Origin: Methyloprofundus sp.
Lineage (GTDB): Bacteria; Pseudomonadota; Gammaproteobacteria; Methylococcales; Methylomonadaceae
DNA length: 64,000 nt
NCBI GenBank assembly: GCA_016592635.1
Contig: AP023240.1
Span: 3,575,630-3,639,629 of the forward strand
Reading direction: 5' to 3'
Below, in pieces: positions 1-9,080 of the stretch. The position numbers and the translations under genes were made by a program. Under the pieces are notes generated by a model. The model worked only from the letters and a program-made list of their open reading frames with translations. It was not told the DNA's origin and did not search any database. How positions within the stretch are numbered: position 1 is the stretch's first letter; the number at the start of each line of letters is the position of its first letter.

Positions 1-398
1 CCAGGGTTAAATCCGTGATACTCTAGAATCCAAGCCAGCATACTGCTAGTTGTTGTCTTACCATGTGTGCCTGCAACCGCTAAAACCCACTTATCCTGCA
101 AAACATATTCAGATAACCATTGCGGCCCTGAAGTATATTTCAAACCTAAATTTAGTACCGCTTCAACTTCGGCATTACCACGTGACATGGCGTTACCAAT
201 CACCACTAAGTCAGGTTTATTTTGCAAATTTTCAGCACGATAGCCTTGCATTAATTGTATGCCTTGCTCAGCTAATTGAGTGCTCATTGGTGGGTACACA
301 TTTTGATCAGAACCACTAACCGTATGCCCAAGCTCTCTAGCAATCAGGGCAAGCCCGCCCATAAACGTACCGCAAATACCTAAAATATGGATATGCAA
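1..398 (-). CDS. mpl: UDP-N-acetylmuramate:L-alanyl-gamma-D-glutamyl-meso-diaminopimelate ligase, 3' end missing
   Basis: This is the N-terminal 132 residues of a Mur-ligase family enzyme that runs off the left edge. Mpl rejoins the recycled tripeptide to UDP-MurNAc in the cytoplasm, so it belongs to peptidoglycan recycling. The protein opens with HIHILGICGTFMGGLA, the Rossmann-like UDP-binding start typical of Mpl, and reaches the ATP-binding P-loop AGTHGKTTT. The best start is TTG at 398: AGGAG lies six bases upstream, and the next Met (residue 13) would cut into the nucleotide-binding motif. MurC is the main alternative; the spacing and wording of GICGTFMGG favour Mpl. The gene is followed upstream by an unrelated GTPase gene 68 bases away. 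Confidence 0.85.
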   Translation of the reverse strand, partial: MHIHILGICGTFMGGLALIARELGHTVSGSDQNVYPPMSTQLAEQGIQLMQGYRAENLQNKPDLVVIGNAMSRGNAEVEAVLNLGLKYTSGPQWLSEYVLQDKWVLAVAGTHGKTTTSSMLAWILEYHGFNP

Positions 399-466
399 AA
401 AGATCTCCTAAAGTAGATTAAGGATAGGGTTTTAATATGACTAGAATTTACCAGCCAAGATATTAT

Positions 467-2389
467 CTACTTTTTTAAAGCACTCTCAATCTTCATGGTT
501 CTAATAATCGTTTTAAGCTCTAAATGCTGTTGCTTCAGTGGTGCTATCTCAGCTTCTAAACCTGCTATATTTTCAGAAATACTCTCTTTGGAGCCACTAA
601 TTTTACGCAACATTTGCAAACGACTTTCAATTTGCTTTTTATGGTCTTTAATTTGATGCATTAACGGCGAAAGCACACTATGACTCCAAGTCATCGCATC
701 TTTGTTAGCTCGCGCTAAAACTTCGCGCGCTTTATAAATAAGAGTACTATATAATTTTTTAACTACCATGCTTTGCTCGGTCATGGTCGTCTTAGTACTA
801 GAGCGAAACATTTCACCCTCTTCAAAAATCTGTTCTAATTCAAACTGGTATTGCTTAATTGAAAATAAATGTGGTTCAATTTCTTTAAACCCATATTCAT
901 CTCTAAATTTCTTATGAATTGCTTTTACTAATCTTCTGGTTTCGTTAGTTGTATCCACTGCATCTTGCAGCAAATCACGCAACTCATCAAATAACTTACG
1001 AATATTTTGTTTCATGCCGTAAGTAGTAAGGCTTTTAGCCATGTCTTCCCGAGTACGTTGAATAATATCATCAATGGAGTCTTGTGAGAGCGAATCTACC
1101 AGCATTTTTGCCTGCACACTAAAGACACGCCGACTGGCTTGAAAATTTTCAACATTGGTCATATAGGCATTTTGTCGATCCCGAGTTTCAGCCATTAATT
1201 TGCCTGTCATATCGGTATTTTCAAAATCTATCTTTTTAAACTCTTCTAATTGGCTGATTGAGTTTTTATATTTGGCCTCAGTCAGGTTCAACGACTCATT
1301 AACCAAGAAACCAATGGTACGCACCACTGTTTCCATTAAAATCTGGCGACGATGGCTGAGTATGTCATCCGACAAATAATTTTCCAAACCACCTAAGCGG
1401 CTTCTGTGTAACAACTCATCATCTGACTTAATTTTAGCCAATAATGCTTGCTTCGCAGACACAGGAAAAATCAGTTTTTTATTAACCCCTAATATAGTGG
1501 CCGAAGTATCTATTTGCGATTCAATTGATTGCTCATAGCCCTCTTCACCCGACAAATCATCCCACATAGAGTCGATTTTATTCATAACCACGGCAAGCCC
1601 CTGCTTGCCTGAACCGCGCGCTACACTAATATGGCTACGCCACATTTCTAAATCACTTTTTGTCACTCCAGTATCTGCCGCCAACACAAAAATAATAGCT
1701 TGCGCGCTTGGCAACATATTTAAGGTTAGCTCTGGTTCGGTTCCTAACGCATTTAACCCAGGAGTATCCAGTATGCAAAGTCCTTCTTTCAATAAAGGAT
1801 GCGGAAAGCTAATTAAAGCATGCCGCCAACAAGGAACTTCTACGTCATCAGCATCAAGATAACCTAATTCAGCAGCTTCGCGCTCATTCCATAAACCCAG
1901 CTTTTCGGCTTGATCTTTAGGCACTTTTTTAACGGCAACCAACTCCTGAAAGGCTTTCTGCATCTGTGTTGGAGAGTTACAATCCAAGTCTATTTGCGTC
2001 CAACGCTCAGGGCTCTCTTTATATTCAATTAACGAAATATCTTCTAAACGACTTTCAATATTTAATAAACGAATATAGCTTCCCGACTCATCATAGAATA
2101 ATTCGGTTGGGCACATGGTGGTACGCCCAGGAGCAGAAGGCAATAATCTAACCCCAGTTTCTGCAAAGAACAACGAGTTAATTAACTCGGTTTTGCCTCG
2201 TGAAAATTCAGCAGCAAATGCTAAGGTAATGCGATCATTCCCCAAGCCATTGAGCATATTTAAGATAGTATCAGTACTATGAGGATCATTTAAGCCGTAA
2301 CGAATGCGCCACTCACGATACATATCAATTGCCTGGACAATCTCTTCTCGCCATTGCGAATATTCATGTAATTGTTCTTTAAATTCCAT
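467..2389 (-). CDS. Bacterial dynamin-like GTPase
   Basis: A 640-residue protein with a complete dynamin-type G domain in its first half: P-loop AEFSRGKTELIN (about 60-71), switch I threonines in APGRTTMCPTEL, G3 LDTPGLN, G4 VVMNKID and G5 PVSAKQA. The second half (about 360-640) is almost entirely charged helix with heptad character, as expected for the stalk and coiled-coil parts of dynamin-like proteins; no clear transmembrane segment is visible. Members of this superfamily remodel or protect membranes, but the role of this gene is unknown. It stands alone: 183 bases separate its start from the trmB end, and mpl lies downstream. It could be involved in membrane stress or phage defence like some bacterial dynamins; nothing in the context proves this. 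Confidence 0.85.
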   Translation of the reverse strand: MEFKEQLHEYSQWREEIVQAIDMYREWRIRYGLNDPHSTDTILNMLNGLGNDRITLAFAAEFSRGKTELINSLFFAETGVRLLPSAPGRTTMCPTELFYDESGSYIRLLNIESRLEDISLIEYKESPERWTQIDLDCNSPTQMQKAFQELVAVKKVPKDQAEKLGLWNEREAAELGYLDADDVEVPCWRHALISFPHPLLKEGLCILDTPGLNALGTEPELTLNMLPSAQAIIFVLAADTGVTKSDLEMWRSHISVARGSGKQGLAVVMNKIDSMWDDLSGEEGYEQSIESQIDTSATILGVNKKLIFPVSAKQALLAKIKSDDELLHRSRLGGLENYLSDDILSHRRQILMETVVRTIGFLVNESLNLTEAKYKNSISQLEEFKKIDFENTDMTGKLMAETRDRQNAYMTNVENFQASRRVFSVQAKMLVDSLSQDSIDDIIQRTREDMAKSLTTYGMKQNIRKLFDELRDLLQDAVDTTNETRRLVKAIHKKFRDEYGFKEIEPHLFSIKQYQFELEQIFEEGEMFRSSTKTTMTEQSMVVKKLYSTLIYKAREVLARANKDAMTWSHSVLSPLMHQIKDHKKQIESRLQMLRKISGSKESISENIAGLEAEIAPLKQQHLELKTIIRTMKIESALKK

Positions 2390-2573
2390 ATATCCTGTGC
2401 CCTACTGCATATCTTGATAGCAACCGTATTTCTTATCAAAAGAAAACATACTCAATAAGTAAAACGACATTAACTTCTGTTACTTTTTTTCCCCATCAAC
2501 TGAATTGTAGACTAAAAACCAGCATCTGTTAAAAAATAATGTATATTTATCGTGCTTATAATACCAACCATAA

Positions 2574-3272
2574 TCAAAGCCGCGTAAAAATCAAATCCCA
2601 GACTCCATGCCCTAAGCGCAAACCGCGCTGCTCAAACTTGGTTAAAGGGCGGTAATCCGGCCTTGGACAATACCCGTTCTGCTTATCGATACTTTGGTTT
2701 TTAAATGACTCGGTAACTGTCAATATCTTTAACATATGTACTGCATAGTGTTGCCAATCGGTCGCCGCATGAAAATAAGCCCCGCTTTGTAACTTCTGCG
2801 CAATTAATTTCATAAAACTTGGACGTACAATTCGGCGTTTATGGTGTTTTCTCTTATGCCATGGGTCAGGGAAAAATAAGTGCAATCCTGCCAAACTATG
2901 TTCAGGAATACATTTCTCCAGTACCTCAATCGCATCATGATAAAACACTCTGACGTTAGTAATATCCTGCCTTTCCAACTGCGCTAATAAATTACCTACC
3001 CCAGGTTTATGCACTTCTATACCAATATAATCTTTATCTGGGTTATTCGCCGCTGTTTGCGCTAAACTTTCTCCATTACCAAAACCAATTTCCACAATAA
3101 CAGGCGCTTGACGACCAAAGACTATTGAAAAATCACACACTTGCTCATGATTCAAGCAATATTTATCCCAGAAACTATCTAATGCAGTACGCTGTGCATC
3201 AGTCATTCGTCCAATGCGTTGCACAAAACTCTTAATACGAGGAGCCTCTTGCCCTTCTTCCAGCAAAACCAT
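2574..3272 (-). CDS. trmB: tRNA (guanine-N7-)-methyltransferase
   Basis: TrmB uses S-adenosylmethionine to methylate G46 in the variable loop of tRNAs. The 232-residue length is usual. The SAM-binding motif is VEIGFGNGESLA (about 61-72), followed by IGIEVHKPGVG. The family signature FFPDPWHKRKHHKRR is intact in the centre, and the end TKFEQRGLRLGHGVWDL matches the tRNA-binding C-terminus of the family. It is the last gene of a minus-strand run aroG-thiSG-trmB, starting only six bases after the thiSG stop codon, so it is very likely co-transcribed. Nothing is degraded. Confidence 0.96.
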   Translation of the reverse strand: MVLLEEGQEAPRIKSFVQRIGRMTDAQRTALDSFWDKYCLNHEQVCDFSIVFGRQAPVIVEIGFGNGESLAQTAANNPDKDYIGIEVHKPGVGNLLAQLERQDITNVRVFYHDAIEVLEKCIPEHSLAGLHLFFPDPWHKRKHHKRRIVRPSFMKLIAQKLQSGAYFHAATDWQHYAVHMLKILTVTESFKNQSIDKQNGYCPRPDYRPLTKFEQRGLRLGHGVWDLIFTRL

Positions 3273-3278
3273 TTCTAA

Positions 3279-4256
3279 TTACCCAATCATGCCATCCAAT
3301 GGCGAAGAAGCAGAAGCAAATCGTTTTCTAGGCATCCGTCCTGCCAAATAAGCCTCACGCCCTGCTTGAATACCTTTCTGCATAGCAGATGCCATTAATA
3401 CCGGATTTTGCGCTGCAGCAATCGCAGTATTCATTAACACTCCGTCACAACCTAATTCCATCGCAACAGCAGCATCTGAAGCAGTCCCTACTCCAGCATC
3501 AACCAATATAGGCACATTGGCATTTTCTACAATTGTTAAGATATTATAAGGGTTGCACACACCCAAGCCTGAGCCAATAGGAGCAGCAAGTGGCATAACT
3601 GCCACACAACCAATTTCTTCCAATCGTTTGGCAACAATAGGGTCATCATTAGTATAAACCATCACATCGAAACCATCTTTAACCAACAGTTCAGCCGCAC
3701 CTAGCGTTTCCACAATATCAGGTAGTAATGTTTTTTGATCTGCTAATACCTCTAGCTTCACCAACTTATGCCCACCCAACAATTCGCGAGCCAACCGACA
3801 TGTGCGTACGGCATCATCAGCAGTAAAACACCCGGCCGTATTAGGCAAAATAGTGTATTTGTCAGGTGAGATAACGTCTAGCAAATTAGGCTCACCAGGA
3901 TTTTGACCAATATTAGTGCGCCGAATTGCAACGGTTACAATTTCTGCTCCACTCGCTTCAATTGCTAAACGAGTTTCTTCTAAATCTTTATATTTACCTG
4001 TGCCAACTAATAGTCTTGATTGAAATACTTGGCCTGCAACGGTGAAACTATCTTCCTGCCCACCGCCAATCGCTTGCACTACTTCCAAGCGATCTTCTGC
4101 TTTAATGGCAGTTTGCGCATACTCACCAAACGGTAAAATTTCCTTATTCAATTCAACAGCAATTCGTTTATTTACCAAACCTAACTCACTAACAATATCA
4201 GCTACCGTCATATCACCTGAGTATTGCTTGGTTTCGCCATTTACATAAACATTCAT
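3279..4256 (-). CDS. thiSG: Fused sulfur carrier ThiS / thiazole synthase ThiG
   Basis: One 325-residue chain carries both partners of thiazole formation in thiamine synthesis. Residues 1 to about 66 are ThiS, a ubiquitin-like carrier starting [12 protein letters not shown] and reaching its diglycine in VVQAIGGGQ. ThiG follows at once, starting [20 protein letters not shown], with the rest of the TIM barrel intact ([11 protein letters not shown] with the imine-forming lysine, [23 protein letters not shown]). In most bacteria ThiS is separate because its C-terminal glycine must be free to become the thiocarboxylate. Here the glycines are internal, so either the chain is cut or another carrier serves. 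Fused ThiS-ThiG proteins are known in databases, so this is unusual but not unique. It lies 13 bases after aroG; no TPP riboswitch fits in that gap. Confidence 0.95.
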   Translation of the reverse strand: MNVYVNGETKQYSGDMTVADIVSELGLVNKRIAVELNKEILPFGEYAQTAIKAEDRLEVVQAIGGGQEDSFTVAGQVFQSRLLVGTGKYKDLEETRLAIEASGAEIVTVAIRRTNIGQNPGEPNLLDVISPDKYTILPNTAGCFTADDAVRTCRLARELLGGHKLVKLEVLADQKTLLPDIVETLGAAELLVKDGFDVMVYTNDDPIVAKRLEEIGCVAVMPLAAPIGSGLGVCNPYNILTIVENANVPILVDAGVGTASDAAVAMELGCDGVLMNTAIAAAQNPVLMASAMQKGIQAGREAYLAGRMPRKRFASASSPLDGMIG

Positions 4257-4269
4257 TCTTTTATTCCTG

Positions 4270-5340
4270 TTAGTTTTTTACAGTTCGTCTACTTTGTACC
4301 GCAACCGCTAAATTGTGTAATAATTTTTCGGTATCATCCCAGTCAATACAGGCATCGGTAATACTTTGTCCATAAACCAATTCCTGCCCAGCGACCACAT
4401 CTTGCCGCCCAGATTTCAAATGGCTTTCAATCATCACACCCATAATACGTTGGTCACCACCAGCAATTTGTTCCGCAACATCTTCAGCAACTAATAATTG
4501 ACGCTGACATTGTTTTAAACTATTTGCATGGCTCAAGTCCAACATGATATTCGCTCTTAAATCAGCTTTTTCCATACTATGCGCTACTTTATCAACGCTG
4601 ACTGCATCATAATTAGGGCCATCACTCCCCCCACGCAAAATCATATGCACATCTTCATTGCCAGTAGTCGAAAAAATAGCAGAACTGCCCTGACTGGTTA
4701 CCGATAAAAAGTGATGTGGGTTCATCGCGGCCTTAATAGCATCAATCGCAATGGTTGTCGTGCCATCTGTTGCATTTTTAAAGCCTACAGGGCAAGACAA
4801 ACCCGACGACAGTTCTCGATGGCATTGGCTTTCGGTCGTACGTGCACCAATCGCCCCCCAAGCAATTAAGTCAGATACATATTGCGGGGTAATTAAATCA
4901 AGATACTCAGTTGCTGCCGGAATACCTATCGCATTTAAATCCAATAATAGTTGTCGAGCAATTAATAAACCTTTATTAATATTAAAGCTGCCATCCAAAT
5001 CTGGGTCATTAATAAGCCCTTTCCAACCAACAGTGGTGCGTGGCTTTTCAAAATACACACGCATGACAATATTTAAATCAGCATCTAACTCATCTTTAAC
5101 AAGTTTCAGGCGTTGTGCATATTCATGCGCTGCTTTCGTATCATGTATAGAACAGGGGCCCACGATAACTAATAAGCGGTCATCATCACCGATTAAAACA
5201 TCATGAATTGCTTGGCGTGCATCTATAGTAGTTTTCGCCGCTGCTTCAGTCAATGGCATTTCATCATGAACTTCGACAGGTGCCATCACCGTTTTTGTTT
5301 CACGAATTCTTAAATTATCAGTATTAAATTGACTTTGCAT
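4270..5340 (-). CDS. aroG: 3-deoxy-7-phosphoheptulonate (DAHP) synthase, class I
   Basis: This enzyme condenses phosphoenolpyruvate with erythrose 4-phosphate, the first step of the shikimate pathway. The 356-residue length and the motifs [43 protein letters not shown] and LDLSHANS are those of the AroF/G/H group. Conserved metal and substrate ligands (Cys in GPCS, the His in DLSHANS) are present. Which amino acid inhibits it cannot be told from the sequence alone, so the symbol aroG is a best guess among aroF, aroG and aroH. It heads the run aroG-thiSG-trmB; the 176-base divergent gap to the next plus-strand gene must hold the promoters for both sides. Confidence 0.93.
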   Translation of the reverse strand: MQSQFNTDNLRIRETKTVMAPVEVHDEMPLTEAAAKTTIDARQAIHDVLIGDDDRLLVIVGPCSIHDTKAAHEYAQRLKLVKDELDADLNIVMRVYFEKPRTTVGWKGLINDPDLDGSFNINKGLLIARQLLLDLNAIGIPAATEYLDLITPQYVSDLIAWGAIGARTTESQCHRELSSGLSCPVGFKNATDGTTTIAIDAIKAAMNPHHFLSVTSQGSSAIFSTTGNEDVHMILRGGSDGPNYDAVSVDKVAHSMEKADLRANIMLDLSHANSLKQCQRQLLVAEDVAEQIAGGDQRIMGVMIESHLKSGRQDVVAGQELVYGQSITDACIDWDDTEKLLHNLAVAVQSRRTVKN

Positions 5341-5516
5341 GGTTTACCAGAGTAACGATTATCACTAGAAAGATATTTTTTCAATCGGGCATTTTAACCT
5401 AAAAACTATTTTTTTTCTAAAATTCAAATTTCTCCATGCTTATCTACCAGACACTAGAAGCCTAAAAGAAGAACCGTTATAATGATATTCTACCTTATCG
5501 TCGTTTAGGAACAATC

Positions 5517-6368
5517 ATGCAACATACCCAAAATCTGGTTCATGATGCTGGTCTTGGCTTACGCCGCTCTTTTATTGAAGAAGCTATCAGCACACCGTTA
5601 CAAAATGTCAGTTTTTATGAAGTTGCACCTGAAAACTGGATGACTATAGGCGGCAAACTAGGTAAACAGTTTCGAGAAATGACCGAGCGCCATCCTTTTA
5701 TATGTCATGGGCTTTCCTTATCGATTGGCAGCACGGATCCATTAGACGAGGACTTTGTCAGAAACTTAAAAAACTTCATGAAGCAACATCAAATCAAGTT
5801 CTATAGCGAACATTTAAGTTACTGCAGCAACCAAGGCCACCTCTATGACCTAATGCCGATCCCCTTCACCTCCGAAGCTGTATTACATGTAGCCAAACGT
5901 ATCCAGCGTGTGCAAGATATTTTGGAACAAAAAATTGCAATTGAAAATGTGTCTTATTACGCAGCACCTGGCCAGGAAATGACCGAGATAGACTTTTTCA
6001 ATGCCGTTATCGCTGAAGCAGATTGCGATGTATTGCTAGATATTAATAACATCTACGTCAATAGCGTCAATCACCAATACGATGCCGAACAATTTTTACA
6101 ATCAATACCAGCCGAACGCATCAGCTATGCACATATTGCAGGGCATTATGTCGAAGCCGAAGATTTCTTGGTAGATACTCACGGTGCCGAAGTCATTGAC
6201 CCTGTCTGGCAATTATTAGGCAAGGCCTACCAACTTTATGGCGTATTCCCAACACTGCTAGAACGGGATTTTAATATTCCCAGCGTTGCCGAACTACAAC
6301 GCGAAGTAAGCACTATTCAATCTATCCAAAACACATGGCAATCTCATAATGAGCAACTTTCCGCATAA
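5517..6368 (+). CDS. bufB: MNIO (DUF692) family peptide-modifying iron enzyme, BufB/HvfB type
   Basis: The 283-residue protein belongs to the multinuclear non-heme iron oxidative enzymes, the group of MbnB and TglH, which modify cysteines in ribosomally made peptides. Family motifs with the metal-binding His, Glu, Asp and Asn residues are all visible in order: GLGLRRSFIEEA, YEVAPENW, FICHGLSLSIG, YSEHLSYC, AIENVSYYAAPGQEM, LLDINNIYVNS, YAHIAGHY, DTHG and LLERDFNIP. The close fit is with the HvfB/BufB branch, which makes copper-binding bufferins. It overlaps the next gene by 20 bases, as usual for this pair. Normally a small exported precursor gene comes just before; the 176 bases upstream contain no such gene. 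RBS TAGGA lies six bases before the ATG. Confidence 0.9.
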   Translation: MQHTQNLVHDAGLGLRRSFIEEAISTPLQNVSFYEVAPENWMTIGGKLGKQFREMTERHPFICHGLSLSIGSTDPLDEDFVRNLKNFMKQHQIKFYSEHLSYCSNQGHLYDLMPIPFTSEAVLHVAKRIQRVQDILEQKIAIENVSYYAAPGQEMTEIDFFNAVIAEADCDVLLDINNIYVNSVNHQYDAEQFLQSIPAERISYAHIAGHYVEAEDFLVDTHGAEVIDPVWQLLGKAYQLYGVFPTLLERDFNIPSVAELQREVSTIQSIQNTWQSHNEQLSA

Positions 6369-7107
6369 AGTCGATTTTAAAGCCAAGCAAGCTGAATTTT
6401 CTGCCTACATACGTAACCCGACAACCAACCCACGGCCAACAGATGTAGACCCAAAACGCATGCAAATGTATCGTGAGTTATTTTTTAATAATGTCGAAGG
6501 TTTCTTAGCCAGTAACTTCCCGGTACTAAAGCAAATTTTAAACGATAGTCAGTGGCAACAACTCGCACAAGACTTCTTTGCCAACCACCACAGCTCCACC
6601 CCCTATTTTTCTGAAATTCCAGAAGAGTTTATTCTATATTTGCAAAATGAACGCGTAGAAATTCCTGGTGATTACCCCTTCATGCTGGAACTGGCACATT
6701 ACGAATGGGTAGAAATGGCACTCTCCATTAGCCAAGATAGTTTACCCAATATACTTGTAGAGCAAAGTATCCAGCTAACACAACACATCAGTTTATCGCC
6801 TTTATGCTGGTTACTGGCTTACCAATATCCAGTACATAAAATCTCGCCAGATTACTTGCCCACCGAACCTCCTGCGCAAGCAAGTTATTTAGTGGTTTAT
6901 CGTAATGCGGAAGATCTCGTAAAATTCGTTGAGCTATCACCCATGAGCTTTTACTTATTACAAACCCTACAAGATAAAGAACTTGGCTCTGTTAATGATT
7001 TTTTAGCGACCGTATTATCTGGGCAATTAAATGACTCGCACCAAGATTCTGCATTAGAGGCCCTGCAGCAATTTATGGACAAGCAAATTGTTTTAGCAGT
7101 TGCTTAA
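6349..7107 (+). CDS. bufC: DUF2063 partner protein of the MNIO enzyme (BufC/HvfC type)
   Basis: A 252-residue protein of the family once called putative DNA-binding domain (DUF2063) and now known as the partner that presents the precursor peptide to the MNIO enzyme. The N-terminal domain is recognisable by QAEFSAYIRNP, MQMYRELFFNNVEGFLASNFPVL (read in two parts) and FFANHHSSTPYFSEIPEEF, and the C-terminal half has LELAHYEWVEMAL and YLVVYRNAEDLV. It overlaps bufB by 20 bases, so the two are translationally coupled. It is very likely needed for the activity of bufB; its own substrate is not encoded beside it. Confidence 0.87.
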   Translation: MSNFPHKVDFKAKQAEFSAYIRNPTTNPRPTDVDPKRMQMYRELFFNNVEGFLASNFPVLKQILNDSQWQQLAQDFFANHHSSTPYFSEIPEEFILYLQNERVEIPGDYPFMLELAHYEWVEMALSISQDSLPNILVEQSIQLTQHISLSPLCWLLAYQYPVHKISPDYLPTEPPAQASYLVVYRNAEDLVKFVELSPMSFYLLQTLQDKELGSVNDFLATVLSGQLNDSHQDSALEALQQFMDKQIVLAVA

Positions 7108-7182
7108 AAAATACAGCTTAAGCTACAGCGCCTGCTGACTCCTCCCGCCCCTTATTTCTAAAACTTTTTATAAATCTCACCA

Positions 7183-8460
7183 ATGCAAGTAGCACTCTTA
7201 GCCGGCACCCAATCAGGCTGTGGTAAAACCACCGCCATGCTAGCATTATTACAATATTTACAAACGCAACAATACAATATAACGGCATTTAAAGCAGGTC
7301 CTGATTTTTTAGACCCTTTATGGCACCAAGCGATTACCAACAAAGTGTCTTATAATTTGGATACCCGCATGATTGGCACAGAAACTAGTCAGGAGTTACT
7401 TGCGCAACAAGCCATGCATACTGATATTGCCTTAATTGAAGGAGTAATGGGCTTATTTGATGGCCGCTCAGGTGTCGGCGGCAGTGGTTCTAGCGCAGAA
7501 CTGTCAAAAGTATTACGGGCTCCCGTTTTTTTAGTCGTCGATGCAAAAGGCATGAGTGGTACGATAGTGCCTTTAGTCAGCGGTTTTTGCACTTATGCTG
7601 CCAATATGGGAGTCAACATAGCGGGCATTATTGCCAATCGAGTGGGTAGCGCGCACCACGCTAGCTTATTAGCAAGCGCCTTACAAGAGCACCAACAGCC
7701 GCCCCTGATTGCTTGGCTAGCTAAAGACGCCCCCTTATTACCCGAGCGACATTTAGGTCTAATGCAGCCCTCTGAGGTGCCGTTACCAGACCTTTTACCC
7801 TATTTGCATATTGAGCAGCCTGATTTCATCGCTTTATTTGCTAATATTATCTGCACCACACCAAGTAACCATACAAAACAAACATTATTAGAGCACAAGA
7901 AAATAGCCATCGCCCGCGATACAGCTTGTTGCTTTATTTACCCTACTAATCTAGATTTTTTACAACAACAAGGTGCTGAGTTATTATTCTTTTCACCTAT
8001 CGCAGGCGACCCAGTACCAAAAGCTGCTGATGCCATATGGCTGCCTGGAGGCTACCCAGAACTATTTGCCGAAGAACTCTCTCACTCTGCTACTTGGCAA
8101 TCTCTGCAAAATTTTATTACTGCTGGCAAACCTGTGTTAGCCGAATGTGGCGGGGCAATGTTATTAGGTGAGGCATTAATAGATCACAATGCACAACAAT
8201 GGCCAATGGCCAATATATTACCCTATCGCTCGACAATGCAAACCAAGCTTGCTTCATTAGGCTACCGAGAAGACATTTCAGGCATAAAGGGACATGAATT
8301 TCATCATTCTGTACGCAAAATGACGCAACCGATGGATACTTGTTTTCAGGTTAGCAGAGGCGATAGTGGTATTCGTTTTAAAAATGTACGTGCATCTTAT
8401 ATCCATTGGTATTTTGCCAGCGCGCCAGATATTATTACTCAGTGGTTTAGTGGAAATTAA
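7183..8460 (+). CDS. cbiA: Cobyrinate a,c-diamide synthase
   Basis: CbiA (called CobB in the aerobic pathway) amidates the a and c side chains of (hydrogeno)byrinic acid using glutamine and ATP. The 425-residue chain has an N-terminal ATPase of the dethiobiotin-synthetase fold with P-loop GTQSGCGKTT and FKAGPDFLDP, and a C-terminal glutamine amidotransferase domain with its nucleophile cysteine in LAECGGAMLLGE and the histidine in GHEFHHS. The stop codon is followed directly by the cobO start, with no space between them, so the two form an operon. No cobalamin riboswitch is seen in the 75 bases upstream. Whether the substrate is the cobalt-free or cobalt form cannot be told here. Confidence 0.92.
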   Translation: MQVALLAGTQSGCGKTTAMLALLQYLQTQQYNITAFKAGPDFLDPLWHQAITNKVSYNLDTRMIGTETSQELLAQQAMHTDIALIEGVMGLFDGRSGVGGSGSSAELSKVLRAPVFLVVDAKGMSGTIVPLVSGFCTYAANMGVNIAGIIANRVGSAHHASLLASALQEHQQPPLIAWLAKDAPLLPERHLGLMQPSEVPLPDLLPYLHIEQPDFIALFANIICTTPSNHTKQTLLEHKKIAIARDTACCFIYPTNLDFLQQQGAELLFFSPIAGDPVPKAADAIWLPGGYPELFAEELSHSATWQSLQNFITAGKPVLAECGGAMLLGEALIDHNAQQWPMANILPYRSTMQTKLASLGYREDISGIKGHEFHHSVRKMTQPMDTCFQVSRGDSGIRFKNVRASYIHWYFASAPDIITQWFSGN

Positions 8461-8997
8461 ATGAAAACAAGAGAGAATCGTCAAGGCATCGTGCTGGTTA
8501 ATACTGGCGAAGGCAAAGGTAAATCATCCAGTGCCTTAGGGATGGTATTTCGTGCTGCAGGCTGGGGGATGAAAGTATGTGTTATCCAATATATAAAAGG
8601 TAAATGGCAGACAGGCGAACAAAAAGCCGCCGAACGTTTCGATAATATCGAATGGCATGTTCTAGGGGATGGCTTTACTTGGGATACTAAAAATCCAGAA
8701 CAGGATATTAAGACCAGTAGGGAAATCTGGGAATTTAGTAAGGCCAAGATTCTCTCGCAAGAATTTGATTTTGTGCTGTTAGACGAAATTAACTATTGCT
8801 GTGGTTATAATTGGATTGCCGGACAGGAAATTGCCGATTTTATTAGTGAACAAAAGCCGCCTTGGATGCACTTGGTATTAACCGGACGTAATGCTGCACC
8901 CGAAGTCATCGAAGTTGCACATACTGTTACCGAAATGCATAAACTTAAACATGCCTATGCACAAGGCATTAAAGCCGAACAAGGTGTAGAATTCTAA
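8461..8997 (+). CDS. cobO: Cob(I)yrinic acid a,c-diamide adenosyltransferase
   Basis: This BtuR/CobA/CobO-family enzyme transfers the 5'-deoxyadenosyl group of ATP to cob(I)alamin precursors. The 178-residue length is standard. The P-loop NTGEGKGKSSSALG lies near the N-terminus; IQYIKGKWQTGE and FVLLDEINYC are family signatures and LVLTGRNAAPEV lies near the C-terminus. It starts immediately after the cbiA stop codon, placing adenosylation next to the a,c-diamide product it acts on. The pair suggests de novo or late-stage corrinoid synthesis; the rest of the pathway is outside the window. Confidence 0.94.
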   Translation: MKTRENRQGIVLVNTGEGKGKSSSALGMVFRAAGWGMKVCVIQYIKGKWQTGEQKAAERFDNIEWHVLGDGFTWDTKNPEQDIKTSREIWEFSKAKILSQEFDFVLLDEINYCCGYNWIAGQEIADFISEQKPPWMHLVLTGRNAAPEVIEVAHTVTEMHKLKHAYAQGIKAEQGVEF

Positions 8998-9080
8998 TTT
9001 ACGCTATTTTTATATTTTTTAATGCTTACACATACCAAGAACACCCCACACTAATAACTGTAAAGTGAGAGAACTGCAAC

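Noticed and set aside
50..319. Plus-strand frame at the left edge
   Set aside because: It is the reverse shadow of mpl, which has a P-loop and RBS on the other strand.
4257..4269. TPP riboswitch before thiSG
   Set aside because: Only 13 bases separate aroG and thiSG, too few for a riboswitch, and no THI-box sequence is seen before aroG.
4751..5206. Plus-strand frame opposite the DAHP synthase gene
   Set aside because: It is a low-complexity shadow; the minus-strand gene carries all family motifs.
7108..7182. Cobalamin riboswitch before cbiA
   Set aside because: The gap is only 75 bases and shows no B12-box; the element needs far more sequence.
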